Shown piece after piece: positions 28,446-37,390 of a stretch of DNA of 64,000 nucleotides. The notes under the pieces are model-generated. The model searched no databases. It was given only the letters and a program-made list of their open reading frames with translations, and was not told the DNA's origin. This DNA is from CAWATZ01 sp963784995. GTDB taxonomy: Bacteria; Planctomycetota; Planctomycetia; Gemmatales; Gemmataceae. Location of the stretch: contig CAWATZ010000013.1 of the NCBI GenBank assembly GCA_963784995.1, positions 372,001-436,000 of the forward strand, in the 5' to 3' direction. How positions within the stretch are numbered: the stretch's first letter is position 1; every line of letters begins with the position of its first letter. The translations under genes and the position numbers were made by a program.

Positions 28446-29200
28446 ATGTCTGTGACCCCAGCAGTGAAGAGACTCAAGACGCCGCGGACTCGCTACGAGT
28501 GGAGAAGTTTGCCGAGACGGTCTCGGCCATGACGAACGAGGCTACGGACTGCCTGCGTGTTGCGGCCTTTGCCGAATCGACCGAAGGCAAACACGCCCTG
28601 GCCACGGCCGGCAAGACGCCCAGGGATTTCATCCAGCAGTTCGTCCGCTTGCGCTGGGCCGGCAAGCTGACCGCGGACAAACTGCTTGGCCCCGAGCCGC
28701 CCGATGCCGTTCCGGTGCCACGCCTGCACTCCGGTTCGCGGAGCGTGGCAAGGCGATGAACCGCGAGCTGGCCAAGGTGATCCGCTTCGCCGAGGGCGAT
28801 CCAGCCTTCCAGCACTCGCTCAAGACGGCGGGCCGGACGCCGGCCCAGCACATCGCCAATTTTCAGAAATGCCAGGCCGCCAACCCGCAGCTGACCGCGG
28901 CCCAATTTGGCGTGCCTAATGGTTGGGCACAGGGCGGAGATGCCGTTCCCAACGACACTGGGATGCAACCCGCGGCCTATGCCGATCCCAGCGACTCCGA
29001 ACTGCAACCCGCGGACGTGCCGATCCCGCGTTACGGACGACACGCCCGACCAGGCCACAATCTTCCAATGGGCCGGGGATCCGACCAACGCGCAAATGCT
29101 CGCTCTCATCGGCATCGAACCAGAGTTGTTCGTGAAAATGGTAGCCGACGGCACGTGCGTGGAGATGGAGGACGACGACGAGACCGCTGACGGCGAGTAA
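28446..29200 (+). pseudogene. hypothetical protein with repeated TAGxTP motif, frameshifted
   Basis: ATG at 28446 (GGAGAC upstream) gives MSVTPAVKRLKTP. Other frames then give EKFAETVSAMTNEATDCLRV and ALATAGKTPRDFIQQF, next FAEGDPAFQHSLKTAGRTPA and QHIANFQKCQA, and last FQWAGDPTNAQMLALIGIEP with VKMVADGTCVEMEDDDE. Two related motifs, TAGKTPRDFI and TAGRTPAQHI, are about 75 residues apart. At least three frame changes are needed. No domain is recognised; the acidic end and phage-like company hint at a virion- or regulation-related protein. Confidence 0.45.
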
Positions 29201-29223
29201 CCCCAGCAGCTGAGGAGAATCCC

Positions 29224-29822
29224 ATGAGCAACGATATAACCAGTATCGCTCAGAGCAGTGCGCCGGTTTGGCACTCTCCGCGATCGAGACGCTGGGGTGC
29301 TTCCTGCGCGTCTTCCGGCCTTCCCGTGAACAAGAGGCCGCCGTGGCCACCATTGTCCAGGGCGTCGTCGCCGAGGCTCAGGGCCACCACGAGGCGAGTC
29401 CGGCGTTCCAGGAACTGGCCCGACTCAAGGCGGTGCTGCAAACCAGCGAGGCGGAACACGTCGCCGTCTCCGCTCAGGCCGAGGCCTTCGACCGGGCCGT
29501 GGTCAAGGCCCTTGGCGAGGGCGGCGACGTCGAGTCCCAGGAGACCGAGCTGGTTTCCCTGGCCGGCAAGCGGAGCCTGCTCGCCGATCGCATCAGGCGC
29601 TTGCAGGCTCTGGTAAAGGAAAAGACGCCCGCAGTGAACGAGGCGTTGGCCGAGGCCCGGCGCAATGCACTTCAGGAGAAGGTTCGCGAGTCGATCCGGA
29701 CCATTCGGGATCTGGCCGCGCCCGTGGCCGCGGCGGTGGAGAAAGAGGCCCGCAAGCTGATGGCAAATTACCAGGAGGCTGTTTTGCTTGAATACTCCCT
29801 GTCAGCAGCAGCAGGACCCTGA
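29224..29822 (+). CDS. coiled-coil hypothetical protein
   Basis: ATG at 29224 (GAGGAGAATCCC upstream) gives MSNDITSIAQ. A frame change near 29260 leads into LSAIETLGCFLRVFRPSREQ and a long helical protein with VESQETELVSLAGKRSLLADR, IRRLQALVKEKTPAVNEAL and VREAIRT-like heptads, ending near YSLSAAAGP. About 195 residues. The pattern is that of a coiled-coil structural or scaffold protein. A further short frame from 29824 to about 29950 is too weak to call. Confidence 0.5.
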
Positions 29823-30004
29823 GATGGACAGCGCGTTCAAGTTACCACACCGAAAAGCAACCCGGCATCGCAGGCCAAGAAAGCAAGCCGGCGGCGAGCC
29901 GTTCGGCGAGACCATTGCTCGAACGTTTGACGAGGCTGGAGGACAAGTCGTAAGATTGTGTCCAGGCGCTGCAAATCTCTGCTCGAGCGCCATCCGCTTT
30001 GAGG

Positions 30005-30040
30005 GCAAAGGGCCGCTGGAGCAATCCAGCGGCCCTTTGC
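30005..30040. terminator. 15-bp hairpin between convergent gene groups
   Basis: GCAAAGGGCCGCTGG pairs perfectly with 30026-30040 around a six-base loop, followed by ATTTCT. It separates the rightward genes from the leftward operon and probably ends transcription from both sides. Confidence 0.65.
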
Positions 30041-30062
30041 ATTTCTCCGTGGCGTCAGTCAC

Positions 30063-30438
30063 TCACTCCGCAGACGGGGCCAGACGGTAGCCGTGGCGGG
30101 TACTGGACTCGATCGTGCCGGCTTCCGCGAGGTTGGACAGCACCGCGTTGAAGGATGAGCTGCGGGGAAATCCAGCGGCATCGGCGAGTTGCTGACCATT
30201 CAGCCAGGTAACGCCGGGTTTCCCCAGGGCCTCGATGATCTTGCGTTCAGTGGGAGAGAGCGGGCGGGTCTCGCCGGCGGGCACGAGCCTGGCAACAGGG
30301 CTCGGGAATGAGAGGCAGGCGGATCGCCGAGTAGCCGCCGCCGGATTCCACCTTGATCGACACCGGGGCGAAGCCAGGAAAGTCAGCCTCGATGGCGTCG
30401 CGGAGTTGCGCCAGGGCCTCGGCCAGCGTCACGGGCAT
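30063..30438 (-). CDS. winged-helix protein, one frameshift
   Basis: ATG at 30438 (GAGAGG upstream) gives MPVTLAEALAQLRDAIEADF and KVESGGGYSAIRLPLIP. After a one-base frame change near 30300 it continues VPAGETRPLSPTERKIIEAL, GVTWLNGQQLADAAGFPRSS and NLAEAGTIESSTRHGYRL. The second half is a clear winged-helix fold of the MarR/phage type. Last gene of the leftward operon. It is probably a regulator of the element. Confidence 0.55.
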
Positions 30439-30448
30439 GGTAAACCTC

Positions 30449-30704
30449 TCAGCACTCAAAAGCGTGGTCGCAAGTGGGGCAGACGGCCATCACGACGTAG
30501 CGCCGGGGCTCCTGGCAGCGGAACGGGAGGCAGTCCAGCCCGTAACCGTTGCACTCGGGACAGCAGGCCGTCCGCAGCACGCGGACGTCAATGGCCCGGG
30601 CATGGGCGGAAACCCAGCTGGGCCAGCCGCGCTCGAGGCCGCTAGGCCAGCGGCTGCTCTTCCAGGACGGCAGCGGAAATGAAATCGGTCGTGTTCTCAG
30701 ACAT
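30449..30704 (-). CDS. small zinc-ribbon protein, one frameshift
   Basis: ATG at 30704 with GAGGAGA upstream gives MSENTTDFISAAVLEEQPLA followed by a stop. In the next frame come ERGWPSWVSAHARAIDVRVL, CCPECNGYGLDC and VVMAVCPTCDHAFEC. Two CxxC pairs (CPEC and CPTC) form a probable zinc ribbon. A missing base near 30645 would join the halves into about 85 residues. It lies in the leftward operon between the SWIM protein and the winged-helix protein. Confidence 0.5.
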
Positions 30705-30850
30705 CTCGGGATCTCCTCGGACAGGGCGATCGGGTGGGAAGGGAAAGAAGCGGGCACGCCAGCCGGGTTTCCAGCCAGCCGGGTAAGGCAGTCTCACGGC
30801 AACGCACCGCTTGGCTGCCCGCCCGCACCCGCTGGCGTGGCCGTGGACGC

Positions 30851-31192
30851 TCAGGACAGCTGCCCGGCGGCTTGCAGGGCCTGGAGGGCGGCAACGTGCT
30901 TGCAGGGCCTCTTGTGGCCCCGGTAGGTGCCGTCTTTGCAATCGCAGGTGGACAGCCGGCCGTGAATCAGAACGGAATACTGCTCGGTGCGGGCCAGGCT
31001 GACCACGCCGCCCGGGCCCACGTCCCGACCGATCTTGAAGAGGCGGAAGCCCTGCCCGCCGATCTGGGATTCGATGCGGGCGAACAGGTAGGCCGTGCGC
31101 TGGCCGTCCTGGTTGATGGCGATGCGGCCGGGGCTGACGAGCCGCACGGTCCTGCTGACGTTGCTTTCCTGGGTTGTTGTGGTAGTCTTCAT
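30851..31192 (-). CDS. SWIM-type zinc-finger small protein
   Basis: An intact 113-residue protein. Its end, LSTCDCKDGTYRGHKRPCKH, has the CxC...CxH arrangement of a SWIM zinc finger, a nucleic-acid- or protein-binding module. The N-terminal half (VSRTVRLVSPGRIAINQDGQ and YLFARIESQIGGQGFRLFKI) looks like a small beta domain. The ATG at 31192 has GAGG upstream. Second gene of the leftward operon driven by the promoter near 31550. Confidence 0.65.
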   Translation of the reverse strand: MKTTTTTQESNVSRTVRLVSPGRIAINQDGQRTAYLFARIESQIGGQGFRLFKIGRDVGPGGVVSLARTEQYSVLIHGRLSTCDCKDGTYRGHKRPCKHVAALQALQAAGQLS

Positions 31193-31259
31193 CTCGAATC
31201 CTCGCTGCGGGGTTCACCAGGGCCGGCCGGAGTCACAACCTCCAGCCGGCCCACCTTAT

Positions 31260-31492
31260 TCACGCCACGGATAGTTTCACTTCGCCGTCCTCGGCCGGGA
31301 TCGTGCCCGTGGCCTCGATCATCTCCGGCAGCGGGGCCGTCAGGTTCAGCTTGATGAGCCGGAAGCCGCTGCTGTCCGCCAGGGGCTGGATTTCCACCTC
31401 GTAGTTGTCACGGGCGGCTTGTTCGTCCTTGCCCACGGCGTAGTCGCGGCGGCATCCAGGCAGATCCACACTTCACAGGTCGCGGTCGTCAT
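31260..31492 (-). CDS. small hypothetical protein, first gene of the leftward operon
   Basis: ATG at 31492 has AAGGAGA upstream, which sets the start: MTTATCEVWICLDA. A frame change near 31448 leads into RRDYAVGKDEQAARDNYEVE, IQPLADSSGFRLIKLNLTAP and TGTIPAEDGEVKLSVA, stop at 31260. About 77 residues; acidic, mostly beta, no domain recognised. It directly follows the strong leftward promoter. Confidence 0.5.
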
Positions 31493-31500
31493 GGTCAGGT

Positions 31501-31678
31501 CTCCTTCAGGTTCGGGTGTCTCATCGTGACAATAGAATTATTACAAGTATGCTTGTCAATGTCAAGCTAACTTGGCAGAATTTTCCGGATTTTCTGACAA
31601 GTCCTGTTGTCGGGACAACGTCAGATGGGTAAACTTGTTCAGGCTCGCCTTTGACAAGTCCCATTGGCGGGGAGCGAA
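31501..31678. promoter_or_regulatory. divergent regulatory region with operator-like repeats
   Basis: This AT-rich gap separates the leftward operon from the XRE regulator. It holds a direct repeat TGACAAGTCC (31595-31604 and 31652-31661), the palindromes ACAAG...CTTGT (about 31543) and TTGTC..GACAA (about 31607), and GCTTG...CAAGC over the leftward -35 region. This is the layout of a phage-type repressor switch; the neighbouring XRE protein is the natural binding partner (inference). Confidence 0.55.
31537..31565 (-). promoter_or_regulatory. strong sigma70-type promoter of the leftward operon
   Basis: Read on the minus strand: TTGACA (31560-31565), a 17-bp spacer and AATAAT (31537-31542). 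The -35 hexamer is repeated directly beside it within the spacer. The expected start is near 31530, 38 bp before the ATG at 31492. Confidence 0.7.
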
Positions 31679-32026
31679 ATGAGCAACCGGAAAGAAACCT
31701 TTGCCGACCGTCTCAAGGCGATACGCGAGAGCAAGGACCTCTCACAGCGAGCCCTTGCCCGCCTGTGTGGGATCAGCGGCCAGGCCGTATCCCTGCTGGA
31801 GTCGGGCCAGACGGTTCCGACTTGGCCGACGGTGCAGTCGCTGGCCCGGGCCCTTGGCGTTGGTTGTGACGACTTGCGAGACGCGGAACTGCCGGACGCT
31901 CCCGAACCGGAGCCGGCGAAGAAACGGGGCCGGCCACGCAAGCCGGCGGCCGAGGCGGACCAGGGCGAGGCCGAGCAACCGTCGGGGGAAGAGAAACCGA
32001 AGCGACCACGCAAGCGGAAGAAGTGA
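31679..32026 (+). CDS. XRE-family HTH regulator with AT-hook-like tail
   Basis: An intact 115-residue protein: FADRLKAIRESKDLSQRALA, then RLCGISGQAVSLLESGQTVP is a standard Cro/C1-type HTH (residues about 8-62). A charged tail follows, with KKRGRPRKP, an AT-hook-like motif, and a lysine/arginine-rich end. The start is the ATG at 31679 with GGGGAGCG upstream. It diverges from the leftward operon across an operator-like region, so autoregulation and repression of that operon are likely. Its stop overlaps the next gene's GTG. Confidence 0.8.
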   Translation: MSNRKETFADRLKAIRESKDLSQRALARLCGISGQAVSLLESGQTVPTWPTVQSLARALGVGCDDLRDAELPDAPEPEPAKKRGRPRKPAAEADQGEAEQPSGEEKPKRPRKRKK

Positions 32027-32421
32027 TCGACGCCATGACGCTGATGGGCGAGTACCTGAAGATGGAGCCGAAGAGAGGACCGGAACACAGCCGAGGTGGA
32101 GGTAGTAACGGTTCTAAACGGGAACCGTTACCCGATGCACCGCCCACCCTCGCCGACCTCGGCATCGGCAAGAAGGAATCCTCGGCGTCGCAGGCCCTGC
32201 ATACCAGGAGCCGCACCATGAACGCCATCGCCGTTGACGTGACCGCCGAGGCCCAGGCCCTGCTCGAGCAGATGGCCCGCCGCTGTCTGGACCTGGCCGC
32301 GGTGCTGCCGACGCTCGAGCTGCCGGCAGGCCAGCTGCAGGCCGTCGCCGGCGAGCTGCAGCGGATCGCGGTCAGGCTCGCCCTGGTCGAGGAGCAACTG
32401 GCGGAGATGGGACCGGGTTGA
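32023..32421 (+). CDS. small hypothetical protein(s) at the right end of the element
   Basis: The frame begins at a GTG overlapping the XRE stop (GTGA) and reads 132 codons. The first half (MTLMGEYLKMEPKRGPEHSR, then PPTLADLGIGKKESSASQAL) resembles the LADLGI(S/T)KKxSS segment of phage-type proteins. From the ATG at 32218, MNAIAVDVTAEAQALLEQMA and QLQAVAGELQRIAVRLALVE form a separate helical protein of 67 residues. Two genes fused by a frame error, or one protein, are both possible. No function is known. Confidence 0.45.
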   Translation: MIDAMTLMGEYLKMEPKRGPEHSRGGGSNGSKREPLPDAPPTLADLGIGKKESSASQALHTRSRTMNAIAVDVTAEAQALLEQMARRCLDLAAVLPTLELPAGQLQAVAGELQRIAVRLALVEEQLAEMGPG

Positions 32422-32458
32422 CCTGCCCGCCAGACCGGACCAGCTTGCAGTTAGAGAC

Positions 32459-32477
32459 GTGTATTAGTGTCAAGAAT
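32459..32477. repeat. right terminal inverted repeat (attR half-site)
   Basis: GTGTATTAGTGTCAAGAAT, the exact reverse complement of 20958-20976. One base later comes CAAG (32479-32482), the same tetranucleotide that flanks the left end. Confidence 0.88.
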
Positions 32478-32482
32478 TCAAG

Positions 32483-33097
32483 GCCGGCGACATGGTCGGC
32501 TCCTCCCCGCGCAACCTCACGATCATGCAGCTGCTGGCCACCCCCATCGGCGCCGCCGCGGTGTCGTGGATGTATCCCCTTCTCCGGTCGCAGTACGGCA
32601 TCGGGGACAAGGGGCTCAGCTCCCCCATCTCGGTCAAATGGAAAGGCTTCGCCGAGATCCTGTCCAGCGGCTTCGACGCCTTGCCCCAGGGGGCCCTGAT
32701 CGCCCTGATCGTTGGCGTCCTCGTGGGCATCCTGCTGGCCACTCTGGAAGTCGTCTTGAAGGACAAGACCTGGGTGCCCTCGCCCACGGGTCTCGGCATC
32801 GGCATGCTGGTCCCCGCGGCCGTGATCCTGACCATGTTCTTCGGTGCCATTGTCGGCAAGGTGTGGAGCAAGGCCAGTCCCCGCACCAGCGAGCAGTACC
32901 TGGTGCCGCTGGCCTCCGGACTCATCGCGGGGGAGGCGCTTAGGCGAGCGGCAGGAGAAAACCTACCCAAAGTAGCCATCACGCTCCGCGTGATGCAGCC
33001 TCATCACGCGGAGCGTGATGGCTACTTTGGGCCTGCCCCTCGCCTTATCGCCGTCGTGGTGCCGCTGTTGATCCTGGTTGGGATTTTGCATGTGTGA
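32483..33097 (+). pseudogene. OPT-family transporter, 3' part, with an in-frame MITE
   Basis: This resumes the transporter after the element: AGDMVGSSPRNLTIMQLLAT, then membrane helices and GLGIGMLVPAAVILTMFFGA, ending ASGLIAGEAL. Here the 102-bp palindromic element (plus the 3-bp duplication) adds 35 codons without a stop, after which the native end IAVVVPLLILVGILHV follows. Without element and MITE the protein would be about 623 residues, normal for OPT. The MITE lies in or before the last membrane helix. The fragment has no start of its own besides an internal ATG at 32492. Confidence 0.9.
32940..33047. mobile_element. 102-bp palindromic MITE, copy 2, in frame in the OPT gene, with TTA duplication
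   Basis: The element spans 32943-33044 with TTA on each side. It matches copy 1 (15840-15941) in length and arms, but its loop reads CAGCCT, the reverse complement of copy 1's AGGCTG. Removing it with one TTA restores GAG-GCG-CTT-ATC-GCC, which reads EALIA. Confidence 0.88.
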
Positions 33098-33744
33098 AAG
33101 GCAGCAGCTTTTTTCGTCATTCTGTCCATTTTGTGCTGCGCGAAAACGGCCCGTGACCTGATAATGGGTGGGCCGTTCCCACGACTCCGGAGTCCCGACG
33201 ATGAACCCGCCGCACGATCCGAACCTGACCACGGACACCTTCGGGACCCGCGCCGACTCCGCCGACGCGCCGGCGAGCGGCCTGCCTGTTGTCCCCGGCT
33301 ACCGTGTGCTGCGCGAGATCGCGCGCGGCGGCATGGGCCGCGTCCTGGCCGCCTTCGACCTCGGCCTCGACCGCGATGTCGCGCTGAAGGTCCTGCTGCC
33401 GGGGGCCACCGCCGACCGCTTCGTCCGCGAGTCGAAGATCACCGCCCGGCTGCCGCACCCGGGCATCCCGCCGGTCCACGCCCTGGGGACGCTGGCCGAC
33501 GGCTCCCCCTTCCTGGCCATGAAACTCATCGCCGGGCAAACCCTCGCCGTCGAGATGAAGACCGCCGACCGGCCGCGGTTGTTGCAGGCGTTCACGCAGG
33601 TGTGCCAGGCGGTCGGCTTCGCCCACAGCCGGGGCGTCATCCACCGCGACCTGAAGCCGAGCTAACGTCATGGTGGGCGCCTTCGGCGAGGTGCAGGTCA
33701 TGGACTGGGGCCTGGCCAAAGTGCTGGAGGAGCCGCCCTCCACC

Positions 33745-33815
33745 GGCGAGCGGCGCGGCGTGAGCCCGCCGGTGGAGCCGCTCTCCACCGGCGGGCTCAC
33801 GCCGCGCCGCTCGCC
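33745..33815. repeat. 33-bp perfect hairpin element inside the kinase gene
   Basis: The arms 33745-33777 and 33783-33815 are perfectly inverted around CCGCT. The ends are GGCGAGCGG / CCGCTCGCC. It is read through (STGERRGVSPPVEPLSTGGL) between the kinase DWGLAK and GTPAYMAPEQ motifs, the activation segment, where a long insert is unusual. Confidence 0.85.
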
Positions 33816-34679
33816 TGAAGAGCCTGAACAGACGCAGGCCGGGACGGTGCTGGGCACGCCGGCGTACATGGCCCCCGAGCAGGCCCGCGGCGAGGCAGTC
33901 GATGCCCGCGCCGACGTGTTCGCGCTGGGCGGCATCCTGTGCGCCATCCTGACCGGACAGCCGCCCTTCCGCGGCAAGTCCGCGCTGGAGATCATCCAGC
34001 GTGCCGGGGCCGCCGACCTGGCCGAGGCGCATGGCACGGCTGGACGGCTGCGGGGCGGACGCGGAACTGGTGGCGCTGTGCCGGCGCTGCCTGAGCCCGG
34101 ACCCGAAGGATCGGCCGGCGAACGGCCAGGCGGTGGCCGACGGCTTGACGGCCTACCTGGTCGGCGTGCAGGAGCGGTTGCAGGCGGTCGAGCGCGAGCG
34201 GGCGGTGGCGGTGGCGCGGGAGGCGGAGCAGCGCAAGCGGCGGCGGGTGCAGTTCACCCTGTCGGCGGCGGTGCTGCTCGTGCTGGTGGCGGGTGTCGCC
34301 GTGTCGCTCTCCTTCGCGTTCGATGCGATGAGAGCAGCGAAGCGGGCGACGGACGCAGCCAGGGCGAGGCCAAGCAGAAGACGATCGCCGAGGGCAAGGC
34401 GGCGGAGGCCAAGGAGAAGGCCGACCTGGCGACAAAGGAGGCGAAGCGGGCCGATGACGAGAAGAAGATCGCGCAATGGAACGAGCTGGCTGGCGAAGGA
34501 CTCCAACCACGCGATCAAGCTGGACCTGGCGTTGCGGGCTCGGGAGCAGAGCGATTGGGAGCGGATGCGCCAGTTACTGGCGGAAACGCACGGGGACTAC
34601 GGGCAAACCCTGGAGAACCGGCTCGTCACGGCCCTCTGGGTCAAACATGCCTTTTCCTTGAAGAACCTGGTGGGGCACA

Positions 34680-37390
34680 CAGGCCAGGTGTGGTCCGTGG
34701 CGTTCAGCCCGGACGGCAAGCGCATCGTCTCGGGCGGTGGGGGGGGCGATGCAGAAGGAGGGAACTTCCAGGCGAGGTGAAGGTGTGGGACGCGGACACG
34801 GGGACCAAGAAGCTTGACCTCAAGGGGCACACAGGCGCGGTGCGCTCCGTGGCGTTCAGCCTGGACGGCAAGCGCATCCTCACGGGCAGTGAGGACCAGA
34901 CGGCGCGGGTCTGGGACGCGGAGACGGGGACCGAGAAGCTCGCACTCAAGGGGCACACGGCGAGGTGACCTCCGTGTGCTTCAGCCCGGACGGCAAGCGC
35001 ATCGCTCACAGGGAGTTACGATACAGACAGCGCGGATGTGGGACGCGGAGACGGGGACCGAGAAGCTCGCCCTCAAGGGGCACACGCGAGAGGCGACCTC
35101 CGTGTGCTTCAGCCCGGACGGCAAGCGCATCGTCACGGGGAGTTCCGGACCAGACGGCGCGGGTCTGGGACGCCCAGACTGGGACCGAGATGCTCGCACT
35201 CAAGGGGCACACGAGCACGGTGTGGTCCGTGTGCTTCAGCCCGAACGGCAAGCGCATCGTCACGGGGAGTTCCGACCAGACGGCGCGGGTCTGGGACGCC
35301 CAGACGGGGACCGAGATGCTCGCTCTCAAGGGGCACACGGGCGCGGTGCGCTCCGTGGCGTTCGGCCCGGACGGCAAGCGCATTGTCTCGGGCGGTGGGG
35401 ATCACACGGCGCGGGTGTGGGACGCGGACACGGGGATCGAGAAGCTCGCTCTCAAGGGCGCATTGGGCCCCGTGGCGTTCAGCCCGGACGGCAAGCGCAT
35501 TGTCTCGGGGAGTTGGGACAAGACGGCGCGGGTGTGGGACGCGGACACGGGGATCGAGAAGCTCGCTCTCAAGGGCCACACGAGCACGGTGTTCTCCGTG
35601 GCGTACAGCCCGGACGGCCAGCGCATCGTCTCGGGGAGTTGGGATCTGACGGCGCGGGTCTGGGACGCGAACACGGGCACCGAGAAGCTCTCCCTCAAGG
35701 GGCACACGCGAGAGGTGTCCTCCGTGGCGTTCAGCCCGGACGGCAAGCGCATCGTCTCGGGGAGTTGGGACCTGACGGCGCGGGTGTGGGACGCGGAGAC
35801 GGGGACCGAGAAGCTCGCACTCAAGGGGCACACGGGCGCGGTGCGCTCCGTGGCGTTCAGCCCGGACGGCAAGCGCATCGTCACGGGCGGTGGGAACCCG
35901 CTCGACCCCTTCAAGCCCGGCGAGGTGAAGGTGTGGGACGCGGAGACGGGGACCGAGAAGCTCGCTCTCAAGGGGCACACGGACTCGGTGACCTCCGTGA
36001 CGTTCAGCCCGGACGGCAAACGCATCGTCTCGGGGAGTAACGACAGGACGGCGCGGGTTTGGGACGCGGACACGGGCACCGAGATGCTCGCACTCAAGGG
36101 CGCGCATTGGGTCCCGCGTGGCGTTCAGCCCGGACGGCAAGCGCATCGTCCGCGCGGTGGGAACCCGCTCAACCCAAACATGCCCGGCGAGGTGAAGGTG
36201 TGGGACGCGGAGACGGGGACCGAGAAGCTCGCTCTCAAGGGCCACACGCAGGCGGTGACCTCCGTGTGCTTCAGCCCGGACGGCAAGCGCATCGTCTCGG
36301 GGAGTGGAGACGCGACGGTGCGGGTGTGGGACGCGGAGACGGGGACCGAGAAGCTCGCTCTCAAAGGGCACACGGACTCGGTGACCTCCGTGTGCTTCAG
36401 CCCGGACGGCAAGCGCATCGTCACGGGGAGCGGGGACCAGACGGTGCGGGTCTGGGACGCGGACCCGGGGAGGGAGATGTTTGCCCTCAAGGGGCACACG
36501 GACTCGGTGACCTCCGTGGCGTTCAGCCCGGACGGCAAGCGCATCGTCTCGGGGAGTAACGACAGGACGGCGCGGGTCTGGGACGCGGACACGGGGACCC
36601 AGATGCTCGCACTCAAGGGCCACACGCACTGGGTGACCTCCGTGGCGTTCAGCCCGGACGGTAAGCGCATCGTCACGGGGAGTCGGGACCAGACGGCGCG
36701 GGTCTGGGACGCGGAGACGGGGACCGAGATGCTCGCTCTCAAGGGCCGCACGCGAGAGGTGTACTCCGTGGCGTTCAGCCCGGACGGCAAGCGCATCGTC
36801 TCGGGCAGTGGGGACGGGACAGCTCGGGTGTGGGGCGCGGACACGGGGACTGAGAAGCTCGCACTCAAGGGACACACGCTCCCGGTGACCTCCGTGGCGT
36901 TCAGCCCGGACGGCAAGCGCATCGTCACGGGCGGTGGGAACCCGTTCAACCCATTCAAGCCCGGCGAGGTGAAGGTGTGGGACGCGGAGACGGGGACCGA
37001 GAAGCTCGCTCTCAAGGGCCACACGGACTCGGTGACCTCCGTGGCGTTCAGCCCGGACGGCAAACGCATCGTCTCGGGCAGTGGGGACGGGACAGCTCGG
37101 GTGTGGGGCGCGGACACGGGGACCGAGAAGCTCGCACTCAAGGGCCACACGCTCCCGGTGACCTCCGTGGCGTTCAGCCCGGATGGCAAGCGCATCGTCT
37201 CGGGGAGTGGGGACCTGCTCAACCCAGAAAAGGCCGGCGAAGTGAAGGTGTGGGACGCGGACACGGGGACCAAGAAGCTCGCACTCAAGGGGCACACGAG
37301 CTATGTGACCTCCGTGGCGTTCAGCCCGGATGGCAAGCGCATCGTCTCGGGGAGTTTCGACCAGACGGCTCAGGTGTGGGACGCGGACAC
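34680..37390. repeat. array of about 21 near-identical WD40 coding repeats
   Basis: Units of about 126 bp, each encoding GHTxxVxSVAFSPDGKRIVSG...ARVWDAxTGTEKLALK in pieces, are nearly identical at the DNA level. Some units carry a longer loop (NPFKPGEVK). The uniformity, including synonymous sites, indicates recent tandem amplification or gene conversion. Confidence 0.9.

Larger units (their letters stand above)
20954..32482. mobile_element. 11.5-kb serine-recombinase integrative element inserted in an OPT gene
   Basis: The interval is bounded by CAAG at 20954-20957 and 32479-32482 and by 19-bp inverted repeats just inside. It contains a large serine recombinase at the left end, a P-loop ATPase with an adjacent repeat-rich AT-rich site, HTH and winged-helix proteins, several zinc-ribbon or SWIM proteins and an XRE repressor with a divergent operon. 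No capsid or conjugation genes are recognised. The architecture fits a large-serine-recombinase integrative element: after integration the two P half-sites become inverted repeats facing inwards. Precise excision would restore the interrupted transporter. Confidence 0.88.

Noticed and set aside
20958..32477. Element as a cut-and-paste transposon with terminal inverted repeats
   Set aside because: No DDE transposase is inside, the flanking identity is only CAAG, and a large serine recombinase is present, which explains inverted half-sites without target duplication by a transposase.
35038..36559. Plus-strand second-frame proteins rich in GRQAHR/DGDREARSQG repeats in the WD40 array
   Set aside because: They are out-of-frame readings of the WD40 repeats.
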